This document shows, piece by piece, positions 51,573 through 59,485 of a stretch of 64,000 nucleotides of DNA. The stretch comes from Sphingomonas leidyi (GTDB lineage Bacteria; Pseudomonadota; Alphaproteobacteria; Sphingomonadales; Sphingomonadaceae), in assembly GCF_011761945.1 (NCBI RefSeq), contig NZ_JAASQV010000004.1, positions 1-64,000 of the forward strand, read 5' to 3'. The notes under the pieces are model-generated. The model had not been told where the DNA came from, did no database searches, and saw only the letters and a program-made list of their open reading frames with translations. The translations under genes were made by a program, and so were the position numbers. Every line of letters begins with the position of its first letter. The first letter of the stretch is position 1.

Positions 51573-53849
51573 TCAAACCGCGTCGAATTGGCTGTGGAGT
51601 TCCTCGCCCCCGGCACCGACCCACAGATCGAACGCACCCGGCTCGACCCGCCACTGCCCGTCCGCGGCGACCAGGGCGAGCTCGGCATGGGGAATGGCGA
51701 GCGTCACGATGCGCCGCTCGCCGGGATCGAGCGTGACGCGGGCATGCGCCTTCATCTGCCGCACCGGCCGGGTCCGGCTGGCGACCCGATCATGGATGTC
51801 GGCGCGGACGAACGCCTCGCCCCGCCGCGCGCCGGCATTGGTGACCGCGACGCGCACCTGCAGCACCTCGTCGCTGGCCAGGCGGGGCGGCACTTGCAGG
51901 TCGGCGAGCGTGAAGCGGGTATAGCCCTGCCCGCTGCCGAACGGGAACAGCGCGCGGTCTGGCGCGTCGCGCCAATGGCTGCGGCCGGGCGCCACCGGAT
52001 CGGCATCGGGCGCCGGCCGGCCGGTGCCGCGCCGATCGTACGACCAGGGCTGCTGCCCGGTCGCCAGCGGGAAACTCACCGGCAGGCGGCCGGTCGGCTC
52101 GCGTACGCCGAAGAGTATGTCGGCCACGGCAGCGCCGGTCTGCTCGCCGAGAAACCAGGTGCACAGCAGCGCCGGCGCATCGCGCACCGCGCCCTCCAGC
52201 GCCAGCGCGCGGCCGTGACGGAGCAGCACCACCACCGGCCTGCCCGTCATGGCCACCGCCTCGGCCAGCGCCTGCTGCGCCGCCGGCATGGTGATCTCGA
52301 CACGGCTATTGCCCTCGCCCGACATGTCGCCCGCCTCGCCGATCGCGAGCAGCACGACATCGGCCGCCTTCGCCGCCGCCACGGCCCGCGCGATGCCGCC
52401 GGGAAGCGGTTCGTGGATTCCGCTTCCGGCTTCCACCACGAACGCAGCGGGATCGGCGAGCAATGCGCGGATCCCGCTGGCAAGGTCGATGCCGTCCTTC
52501 GCATCGCCGGCAAAGGACCAGGGCCCGTTGAGGTTCGCCCGGTCCGCCCCGAACGGGCCGATCAGCGCGATCCGCCTGCCCTTGCGCGGCAGCGGCAGCA
52601 GGCCTTCCCGGTTCCGCAGCAGCACGATCGACCGGGTCGCCACCTCGCGGGCCAGCGTCCTGATCGCCGGGGTCGCCGTCCGCTTCTTCTCGGTCGCGGC
52701 ATCAAGCGAACGGAAGGGATCGTCGAACAGCCCCAGCGCGTCCTTCAGCGCCAGCACGCGCCGCACCGCTTCGTCCACCCGTGCCATCGGCACCCGGCCG
52801 CTGGCGACCAGCCCGGGCAAGTGCCGATTGTAGAGCCCGCTCTGCATCGACACGTCCACGCCCGCCAGGATCGCCAGCCGCGCCGCATCGGCCTCGTCCG
52901 CGGCCACGCCGTGCGCGATCAGCTCGCGATCGGCATCATAGTCGGAGACGCAGACGCCGCCAAAGCCCAGCTCGCCGCGCAACATGTCGGTGAGCAGCCA
53001 GCGATTTGCGGTGGCGGGAATGCCGCCAAAGTCCGTGAACGAAGCGATCGTCGCCAGCGCGCCCGCGCCGAAGCCGGCCGCGAAGGGCGGCAGATAGGTC
53101 TCGCGCAGCTCGGCCACGCTCATGTCGACCGCGGCATACTCCATGCCGCCGCGCACCGCCGAATAGCCGGCGAAATGCTTGGGCGTGGCGAGCAGGCCGT
53201 CCGGCCGGCGCAGATCGGGGCCCTGGAGCCCGCGCACCCGCGCCGCGGCAAGCTGGCGGTTGAGCAGCACATCCTCGCCCGCCCCCTCCGCCACGCGGCC
53301 CCAGCGCTGGTCCCGCGCCACATCGACCACCGGCGCGAACGTCCAATGCAGCCCGCCCGCGCTCGCTTCTTCGGCCACGGCCCGGGCGGCGCGCTCGGAG
53401 AGGTCGGGATCGAATGCCGCGGCCTCGGCCAACGGGATCGGGAAGATCGTGCGGCAACCATGGATCACGTCGGCGGCGAAGACCAGCGGAATGCCGAGCC
53501 GGCTCCGCAGCGCCGCCTGCTGCGCCTGGCGCGCACCGGCGACGCCATAGCCGTTGAAGAGCATGCCCACCCGGCCGGCCCGGATATCGGCGAGCATCGC
53601 GTCGGCGCCCCGCGGATCCACCACGGGATTGAACACTGCCCCCACCGGCCGGATCTCGTCGTTGAAGCAGCTGAGCTGGCCGGCCTTCTCCGCGATCGTC
53701 ATTCGCGCGATCAGGTCGTCGATCTGCGCGGACGCGGCCCGCGCCGCGACGGGGAGCATGCCGAGCAGCGCCGCCTGGGCCGATCCGGCAAGCAGGGCGC
53801 GGCGGCCGATTCGCGTTCCGGCGCCGCGCGCCGCCCTTTTCTGCGTCAA
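51573..53849 (-). CDS. GH3 beta-glucosidase, exported
   Basis: 758 residues, three-domain GH3 enzyme. N-terminal Tat-like signal (IGRRALLAGSAQAALLGMLPVAARA). Key stretches: FAADVIHGCRTIFPIPLAEAAAFDP, DQRWGRVAEGAGEDVLL, PKHFAGYSA (KH-F pair), nucleophile region VCVSDYDADRELI and the C-terminal fibronectin-like domain. The usual SDW is SDY here. It would release glucose from beta-glucosides in the periplasm. The start appears to be a TTG at 53849 with GGGGAGAG upstream; no ATG or GTG is available nearby. Divergent from a TonB receptor. Confidence 0.9.
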   Translation of the reverse strand: MTQKRAARGAGTRIGRRALLAGSAQAALLGMLPVAARAASAQIDDLIARMTIAEKAGQLSCFNDEIRPVGAVFNPVVDPRGADAMLADIRAGRVGMLFNGYGVAGARQAQQAALRSRLGIPLVFAADVIHGCRTIFPIPLAEAAAFDPDLSERAARAVAEEASAGGLHWTFAPVVDVARDQRWGRVAEGAGEDVLLNRQLAAARVRGLQGPDLRRPDGLLATPKHFAGYSAVRGGMEYAAVDMSVAELRETYLPPFAAGFGAGALATIASFTDFGGIPATANRWLLTDMLRGELGFGGVCVSDYDADRELIAHGVAADEADAARLAILAGVDVSMQSGLYNRHLPGLVASGRVPMARVDEAVRRVLALKDALGLFDDPFRSLDAATEKKRTATPAIRTLAREVATRSIVLLRNREGLLPLPRKGRRIALIGPFGADRANLNGPWSFAGDAKDGIDLASGIRALLADPAAFVVEAGSGIHEPLPGGIARAVAAAKAADVVLLAIGEAGDMSGEGNSRVEITMPAAQQALAEAVAMTGRPVVVLLRHGRALALEGAVRDAPALLCTWFLGEQTGAAVADILFGVREPTGRLPVSFPLATGQQPWSYDRRGTGRPAPDADPVAPGRSHWRDAPDRALFPFGSGQGYTRFTLADLQVPPRLASDEVLQVRVAVTNAGARRGEAFVRADIHDRVASRTRPVRQMKAHARVTLDPGERRIVTLAIPHAELALVAADGQWRVEPGAFDLWVGAGGEELHSQFDAV

Positions 53850-53949
53850 GATTCACTCTCCCCACTCGCCGCCAAGGCGACCGAAATCGTTGGAATCAGG
53901 ACGTGTTGCCCCAGTGCACCACTGGTTGGCAAATTCCGCGTGACAGTTG

Positions 53950-53965
53950 CAGAAAACGATTTCAT
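53950..53965. promoter_or_regulatory. CcpA/LacI-like operator in the GH3/TonB divergent region
   Basis: CAGAAAACGATTTCAT (central CG; GAAAACGATTTCA core) lies 75 bp before the TonB receptor start and 101 bp from the GH3 start. It is near-identical to the site before the GH65 gene (47270-47285). Confidence 0.6.
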
Positions 53966-54040
53966 TATCTCGTTGCCGGGACTAGTCGGGCGGGATCAAC
54001 CGCCGGACGGTCCGGCGATAAACTCGGTTGGGGAGGATAT

Positions 54041-56569
54041 ATGTTGTTTTCCGTTCGCGCCGGCGTTCGCGCTGCGCTGTTGGCCAGCGCAGCCATGCTG
54101 CCGCTCGCCGCCCAGGCCCAGACCGCGGCCACCGACGCGGCCGCGCCCGCCGCGCAGGACGACGCCGCCGACGAGGGCCAGATCATCGTCACCGGCCAGA
54201 CCACGCCCAATCGTCCGCTGATCACCGCTTCGGCCGACATCACGCTCGCCAATCGCGAGCTGATCGACCAGAAGGCCCCGCGCTCAACCGCAGACCTGCT
54301 CGAGATGGTTCCGGGCATCTTCGTCGAGGCGACCGCCGGCCAGATCTCGAACAACTATTCGGTCCGCGGCCTGCAGGGCGGCGGCCAGCGCTTCGTCCAG
54401 CTCCAGGAGGACGGCATGCCGATCCTCTATGGCGGCGGCGGCGCCGACTTCTTCTTCGACCAGGACCTGACCATCGATCGCCTCGAAGCGGTCAAGGGCG
54501 GTTCGTCGGGCGTGCTCACCGTCAACGGCGCGGGCGCGACGATCAACTTCGTCTCGAAGAACCCGAACCACGAGAAGGCGGAGGGCATGGCCCGCTTCAC
54601 CGGCTATAATTACGGCCTGAAGCGCGGCGATTTCTATTATTCGCAGCCGATCACCGACAAGCTGGCTTTCAATATCGGCGGCTATTTCCAGTCGAGCCCG
54701 GGCGTCCGCAAGAACCCGTTCGACTATCAGGGCTGGCGCCTGAAGGGCGCGCTCGAGTACAAGTTCGATGACGGCGGCTATATCCGCCTGTCGGGCAAGG
54801 GCGGCAACGTCGAGAACGCGTACTACGCCGACCAGCCCTATCGCTTTCAGAACGGCAAGCCGGCCGGCATCCCCAGCCTCGACACCCAGTTCGGCAATGT
54901 CGGCGGCGACGCCTTCGCGAACATCGCCGTGCCGGTCTCGACCTTCGCGCATTCGAGCGGCTATCGCGACTTCAAGTATCGCGACGGCGTGGTCGCCAAG
55001 ACCTGGCAGGCGCGCCTCGACTTCGAGAAGCCGGTCAGCGACTCGCTCACGCTGTTCGGCCATGGCCGCTATCTGGACTATTCGTACGACTTCAACGGCC
55101 TGTTCCCGGGCTCGGGCACCGGCAATGCGGGGCTGACCAGCGCGGTCAACTATCTGACCCCGGGCAACAGCTCGCCGATCAACGACCTGCTCACGCTCGG
55201 CCAGGCCGCCTTCCCGACCACCGTGCGCTACGGCATCAAGAACCTGCGCACCGGCCAGGTGATCGGCTCGAACCAGACGGCGCTGCTCAACGCGCTGAAC
55301 GGCAACGGCTTCCTGCAGCGCACCACGCTCAACCACGACGCGATCGACGCCTATGACTTCGGCATGAATGTCGGCGGCCGCTGGAGCTTCGAGAGCGGCA
55401 GCTTCAAGAACTCGCTGACCGCGGGCGTGATGTACTACAACACCAAGCGCAATCAGGATCAGTCGGCGACCGCCAGCGTGGTCAACGACGTGCGCACCAA
55501 CAGCGACATCTACGACATCGTCGCGCTCAACGCGAACAACCAGGTCATCGGCACGCTGTCGGACAACGGCCTGGTCTCCTATGGCGACTGGGGTGCGGGC
55601 ATCCGCAGCCGCAAGGATTCGAGCCTGTCGCTCTATGTGAACGACGAGTTCTCGATCGGCGACCTGCACGTCGATGCCGGCGTGCGCTGGGAGCATGACA
55701 GCGCCACGGCGTGGGACGGCAACCAGGCGGCAGTGAACCAGCCGGTTCCGGCCGGCACCGCGGGCGTGCTGCCCACGGTCGGCTCGACCTGGGACGGCAC
55801 CTATTCGGTGCGCAAGGCGAACAAGAAGGCGGTGGCCTATACCGTCGGCGCGAACTACCTGATCACGCCGAACTTCTCGATCTATGCCCGCTACGCCAAC
55901 GGCTTCCAGATGAACAATGTCGACCCCATCACCGGGATCGAGTTGTACGAAGCCGGCCTGCGCTATCAGATGGGCCGCCTGATCTCGGCTTCGGCAACGG
56001 TGTTCCGCACCAACTTCCGCAACCAGAACTACAACTTCGCCGATCCGGTGAACCCGTCGCAGCAGAGCAACATCAACGCCGACCTGCGCACCAACGGCGT
56101 CGAGCTCAACCTGAACGTCCGTCCGATCGATGCGTTCTCGATCGACTTCCAGGGCGTGTTCCAGGATCCGAAGCTGGTGAACCTGGCGATCAACGGCGCC
56201 AACCAGGCCGGCTTCGAGGGCAATCGCCCCGAGCGCACCCCGGCCCGGCTGTTCACGATCACGCCGAGCTACAAGCTGCCGAACGGTCTCGGTGAGATCT
56301 ACGGCCGCTACAAATATATCGGCAAGATCTATGCCGATGCCGGCAACGGCGTGGCCCTGCCGAGCTATGGCGTGACCAGCGTGGGCGCCTCGTTCAACCT
56401 CAGCAAGCAGCTGCAGGTGAGCGTGAACGCCGACAATATCTTCAACGTCATCGGCCTCACCGAGGGCAATCCGCGCCAGGGCCAGACGCAGGCGATCACC
56501 AACGGCTATTTCTACGCCCGCGGCATTGTCGGCGCCACCTATGGCGGCACGATCACGTTCAAGTTCTGA
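54041..56569 (+). CDS. TonB-dependent receptor (sugar-locus type)
   Basis: 842 residues. Signal peptide ends LPLAAQAQ; TonB box GQIIVTGQTT; plug with STADLLEMVPGIFVEATAGQISNNYSVRGL and LEAVKGGSSGVLTVNGAGATINF; barrel ending ITFKF. The ATG at 54041 has GGGGAGGATAT before it. Divergent from a GH3 gene and upstream of a six-hairpin glycosidase, it probably imports an oligosaccharide distinct from that of the MalA-like receptor. A LacI-type site precedes it. Confidence 0.9.
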   Translation: MLFSVRAGVRAALLASAAMLPLAAQAQTAATDAAAPAAQDDAADEGQIIVTGQTTPNRPLITASADITLANRELIDQKAPRSTADLLEMVPGIFVEATAGQISNNYSVRGLQGGGQRFVQLQEDGMPILYGGGGADFFFDQDLTIDRLEAVKGGSSGVLTVNGAGATINFVSKNPNHEKAEGMARFTGYNYGLKRGDFYYSQPITDKLAFNIGGYFQSSPGVRKNPFDYQGWRLKGALEYKFDDGGYIRLSGKGGNVENAYYADQPYRFQNGKPAGIPSLDTQFGNVGGDAFANIAVPVSTFAHSSGYRDFKYRDGVVAKTWQARLDFEKPVSDSLTLFGHGRYLDYSYDFNGLFPGSGTGNAGLTSAVNYLTPGNSSPINDLLTLGQAAFPTTVRYGIKNLRTGQVIGSNQTALLNALNGNGFLQRTTLNHDAIDAYDFGMNVGGRWSFESGSFKNSLTAGVMYYNTKRNQDQSATASVVNDVRTNSDIYDIVALNANNQVIGTLSDNGLVSYGDWGAGIRSRKDSSLSLYVNDEFSIGDLHVDAGVRWEHDSATAWDGNQAAVNQPVPAGTAGVLPTVGSTWDGTYSVRKANKKAVAYTVGANYLITPNFSIYARYANGFQMNNVDPITGIELYEAGLRYQMGRLISASATVFRTNFRNQNYNFADPVNPSQQSNINADLRTNGVELNLNVRPIDAFSIDFQGVFQDPKLVNLAINGANQAGFEGNRPERTPARLFTITPSYKLPNGLGEIYGRYKYIGKIYADAGNGVALPSYGVTSVGASFNLSKQLQVSVNADNIFNVIGLTEGNPRQGQTQAITNGYFYARGIVGATYGGTITFKF

Positions 56570-56594
56570 TAACCCGCGAGGGTCGCAAAAGGGG

Positions 56595-56623
56595 GGCGCG
56601 GCAACTGAGAGGTTCGCCGCGCC
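56595..56623 (+). terminator. Hairpin after TonB receptor, before glycosidase gene
   Basis: GGCGCGGC (56595-56602) pairs with GCCGCGCC (56616-56623), followed by TTTCC. It lies in the 86-bp gap and probably attenuates read-through into the glycosidase gene. Confidence 0.55.
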
Positions 56624-56655
56624 TTTCCATATCTGGAAACGAGAGGAGGAAGCGG

Positions 56656-58728
56656 ATGCGAGGTTCGATGCGGTTGATGCTGGTGGGCGGGCTACTGCTC
56701 GCGGGCACGAGCACGACGGCCATGGCGCAGCAGCGCGGCGGCAAGGCGCCCGAGCTGGCCTACAGCCTGACCGAGGGGCAGAATCTCAATGCCTTTGTCC
56801 GCGACGGCAAGGTCGCCGCGCACCTGCTGCTGCGCAACGGCAGCGATCCGCGCATCCTGGTCGCCTTCCCGGCCGGCAACAGCGGCGTCGGCCTGTGGTT
56901 CCAGCCGCTCGCCCGCCCCGCCACCTGGCGGCTCGACCAGGCGCCGCGCCCGGTCACCTTCGCCGATGCCAGGGGCCGCCCGCTCCACGGCATCGAGAGC
57001 ATCGCGACGATCGATGCCGCCCGCCTCGCCCCCAAGCAGGCGGTGCTCTCCAATGTCCGCTTCCTGCGCGACTATCAGTCGATCAGCCGCTTCCCCGCCG
57101 AAGTGGCCGCGCCGATGCGCGTCGAGGGCAATCGCATTCTCTATGCCCGTGACCGCGTCGACGGCGCGCCGGGCTACAGCCTGGAGATCCAGGTGCTGGG
57201 CGGCCGGATCGACAAGGGCGAGATCGTCGCCGGTGCCGATGGCCGCATCCGCCTGCGCATCGTCGCGGCGACGGGCGACACGCCGCTCACCGGCCTGAGC
57301 AAGGCCGAGCTGCTGAACGCCAGGGCCGCCGCCGATCCCGCCGCGCGCAACGCCCTCGCCTTTCTCAGCTACCGCGAGAAGTTCCTCGCCGGCTCGTGGC
57401 GCTTCGATACCTATTTCGGCCGCGACACGCTGATGTCGGTCCGGCTGCTGATGCCGGCGCTCAAGGGCGCGGCGGTCGAGGCCGGGCTCGGCGCCGTGCT
57501 CGCCCGCCTCGACGACAAGGGCGACGTCGCGCATGAAGAGGGCCTCTCCGAGTTCGCGCTGGTCGATCACCAGCAGCATGGCCAGGGCGGCGGCGACACG
57601 CCGACGCTCGATTATGCGATGATCGACGACGACTATATGCTCGCGCCGGTCGCCGCGGAGTATCTGCTCGCCCCGGCCAATCGCGCCGCCGCGCAGCGCT
57701 TCCTGGCGGGCGCGGTGCCGAGCGTCGCGCATCCCGGCACCGCCCAGCCCGCCGGCGCGCTGCTGGTGCGCAACCTGCGCTTCGTGCTCGAGCATGCCGC
57801 GCCCTTCGCGGACGATCCGCGCTGGGACAAGCTGGTCGCGGTCAAGGCCGGGCGCCTCACCGGCGAGTGGCGCGACAGCGAGGAAGGGCTCGGCCGCGGC
57901 CGCTATCCCTATGACGTCAACGCCATCCTCGTCCCCGCCGCGCTGGAAGCCGCCGACAAGCTGCTGCGCGCCGGCTTGCTCGACCGCTATCTGACCCAGG
58001 CGGATCGCACGGCGCTTGCCCGTGCCCATGCCATGGCCGCCACCTGGCGCGGCAAGGCTCCGGGCCTGTTCGCGGTGGAGACGCCAGGCGCGCAGGCCAC
58101 CGCGCAGATCCGCGACTATGCCGCGCGCGTCGGCGTGCCCGCCGCGCCCGCGCTCGCCGCACTCAAGGGCCAGGCGCTGCGCTACCACGCGATCGCGCTC
58201 GACGATCATGGCCAGCCCGTGCCGATCATCAACTCGGACGAAGGCTTCGCGTTGCTCTTCGGGCATCCCGATGCGGCCGATCTCCAGGCCTATGTCGGCG
58301 CGCTGGCACGGCCCTTCCCCGCCGGCCTGATGACCGATATCGGCCTGCTCGTCGCCAATCCGGCGCTGGCCAGCACCGAAGTGCAGGACCGCTTCACCCC
58401 GGCCGCCTATCACGGCGCGGTGGTGTGGTCGTGGCAGCAGGCGCTGTTCGCCGCCGGACTGGAACGCCAGCTCGCCCGCACCGACCTGCCCCCCGCCACG
58501 CGCGCGGTGCTGAAGGATGCGCAGGCGAAGCTGTGGCGCGCGATCCAGGCGACGCGCGCGACGCAAAGCTCGGAGCTCTGGTCCTGGGCCTTCGAGAATG
58601 GCCGCTACAAGGTCGTCGCCTTCGGCGCCGGCAAGACGGACGTCGACGAGTCCAATGCCGCGCAGCTCTGGAGCACCGTCTATCTCGCGGTGCAGCCGCC
58701 CAAGGCCCCCGCGCGGAAGAAGCGCTGA
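56656..58728 (+). CDS. Secreted six-hairpin glycosidase-like protein
   Basis: 690 residues with a signal peptide (MRLMLVGGLLLAGTSTTAMAQQ). After an N-terminal beta domain (about 30-230) comes an (alpha/alpha)6-type region starting LSYREKFLAGSWRFDTYFGRDTLMSVRLLMPAL (237-269), reminiscent of glycogen-debranching or GH15/GH63-like enzymes. Acid-rich segments HEEGLSEFALVDHQQH and MIDDDYMLAP could hold catalytic residues. I cannot name the exact family. GAGGAGGAAGCGG precedes the ATG. It follows the TonB receptor gene, so it likely processes the same sugar. A terminator follows at 58752. Confidence 0.7.
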   Translation: MRGSMRLMLVGGLLLAGTSTTAMAQQRGGKAPELAYSLTEGQNLNAFVRDGKVAAHLLLRNGSDPRILVAFPAGNSGVGLWFQPLARPATWRLDQAPRPVTFADARGRPLHGIESIATIDAARLAPKQAVLSNVRFLRDYQSISRFPAEVAAPMRVEGNRILYARDRVDGAPGYSLEIQVLGGRIDKGEIVAGADGRIRLRIVAATGDTPLTGLSKAELLNARAAADPAARNALAFLSYREKFLAGSWRFDTYFGRDTLMSVRLLMPALKGAAVEAGLGAVLARLDDKGDVAHEEGLSEFALVDHQQHGQGGGDTPTLDYAMIDDDYMLAPVAAEYLLAPANRAAAQRFLAGAVPSVAHPGTAQPAGALLVRNLRFVLEHAAPFADDPRWDKLVAVKAGRLTGEWRDSEEGLGRGRYPYDVNAILVPAALEAADKLLRAGLLDRYLTQADRTALARAHAMAATWRGKAPGLFAVETPGAQATAQIRDYAARVGVPAAPALAALKGQALRYHAIALDDHGQPVPIINSDEGFALLFGHPDAADLQAYVGALARPFPAGLMTDIGLLVANPALASTEVQDRFTPAAYHGAVVWSWQQALFAAGLERQLARTDLPPATRAVLKDAQAKLWRAIQATRATQSSELWSWAFENGRYKVVAFGAGKTDVDESNAAQLWSTVYLAVQPPKAPARKKR

Positions 58729-58751
58729 GCTTATCCAACACCCCACCTCGG

Positions 58752-58786
58752 CCCGTCATCCCTCCCCGGGGTGGCGGGCGATTTTT
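58752..58786 (+). terminator. Rho-independent terminator after six-hairpin gene
   Basis: CCCGTCATCCC (58752-58762) pairs with GGGGTGGCGGG (58768-58778) with two G-U wobbles, followed by ATTTTT (58781-58786). The left arm contains the CGTCATCC word of the REP-like repeat at 23475, suggesting an exapted element. Confidence 0.8.
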
Positions 58787-58816
58787 GGGTGCCGCCCGCC
58801 TTCGTCCCGAGGGGAG

Positions 58817-59485
58817 CTAGGCAGCCGCCAGAAACGCCGTCACCGTCAGCCGCCCGGTCGCCGGATCCGCGTCCAGCACGGCGCCGGGCGAGATCGCGCC
58901 GCTGTGGAGCAGCGCACTGCGATAGATCACCGCGCGGTTCGTCCGCGCCTCGACATGGGCGATCCGCTCGAACAGCGCCGTGTCGCCGAACGGATAGGCC
59001 GCTGCCGGCGGGTCGCTACGCAGTTCGGCATTGAGCGTCGCCAGATAGCCTGCCGAGCGCGCTGGATCGATCGTCTCGAAGCCGGTGGCGCGGTGGCGGA
59101 AGAACGCCGTCCCCTCGCCCTCCGACAGATAATGGACCAAGGCGATCCGCCCGGGCTCCACCGCATCGACATGCGGCAGGCGCTGCTCAACGCCCAGATC
59201 GCCCGGCCGCATCGTCACCATCGAGAAGCTGGCATCGAGTAGCTGGACGCCGCCTCCCGCCCCCAGCACCTCGCGCAGCACCGGCACCAGCGCCGGCCGC
59301 ACCAGCGCGAAATAATCCGCCGGCAGCGCCGCGCGGATTCCGGGATAATGGTGCCGTCCAGGCTCGAACGCGGCAGCCATGGCAGCGGCTCGCAGCGCAT
59401 CCGGGTCGGGATGGAAGCCGTCGACGATCGCGATCGGCTGGCCCTCGCTGCCGATCCGCCGGGCGACGATATCCGGCTTCGTCAC
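58817..59485 (-). CDS. 2OG-Fe(II)-oxygenase-like protein, DUF6445-like
   Basis: 222 residues. The fold signs of a 2-oxoglutarate/iron oxygenase are LPHVDAVEPGRIALVHYLSEG (HxD pair), GTAFFRHRATGFE and a distal His in NRAVIYRSALLHSG. It resembles the DUF6445 proteins often found beside tryptophan-halogenase genes in Caulobacter and sphingomonads. It could hydroxylate or otherwise modify the same substrate as the halogenase. The GTG start overlaps the halogenase stop (GTGA), so synthesis is coupled. Substrate unknown. Confidence 0.72.
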   Translation of the reverse strand: MTKPDIVARRIGSEGQPIAIVDGFHPDPDALRAAAMAAAFEPGRHHYPGIRAALPADYFALVRPALVPVLREVLGAGGGVQLLDASFSMVTMRPGDLGVEQRLPHVDAVEPGRIALVHYLSEGEGTAFFRHRATGFETIDPARSAGYLATLNAELRSDPPAAAYPFGDTALFERIAHVEARTNRAVIYRSALLHSGAISPGAVLDADPATGRLTVTAFLAAA

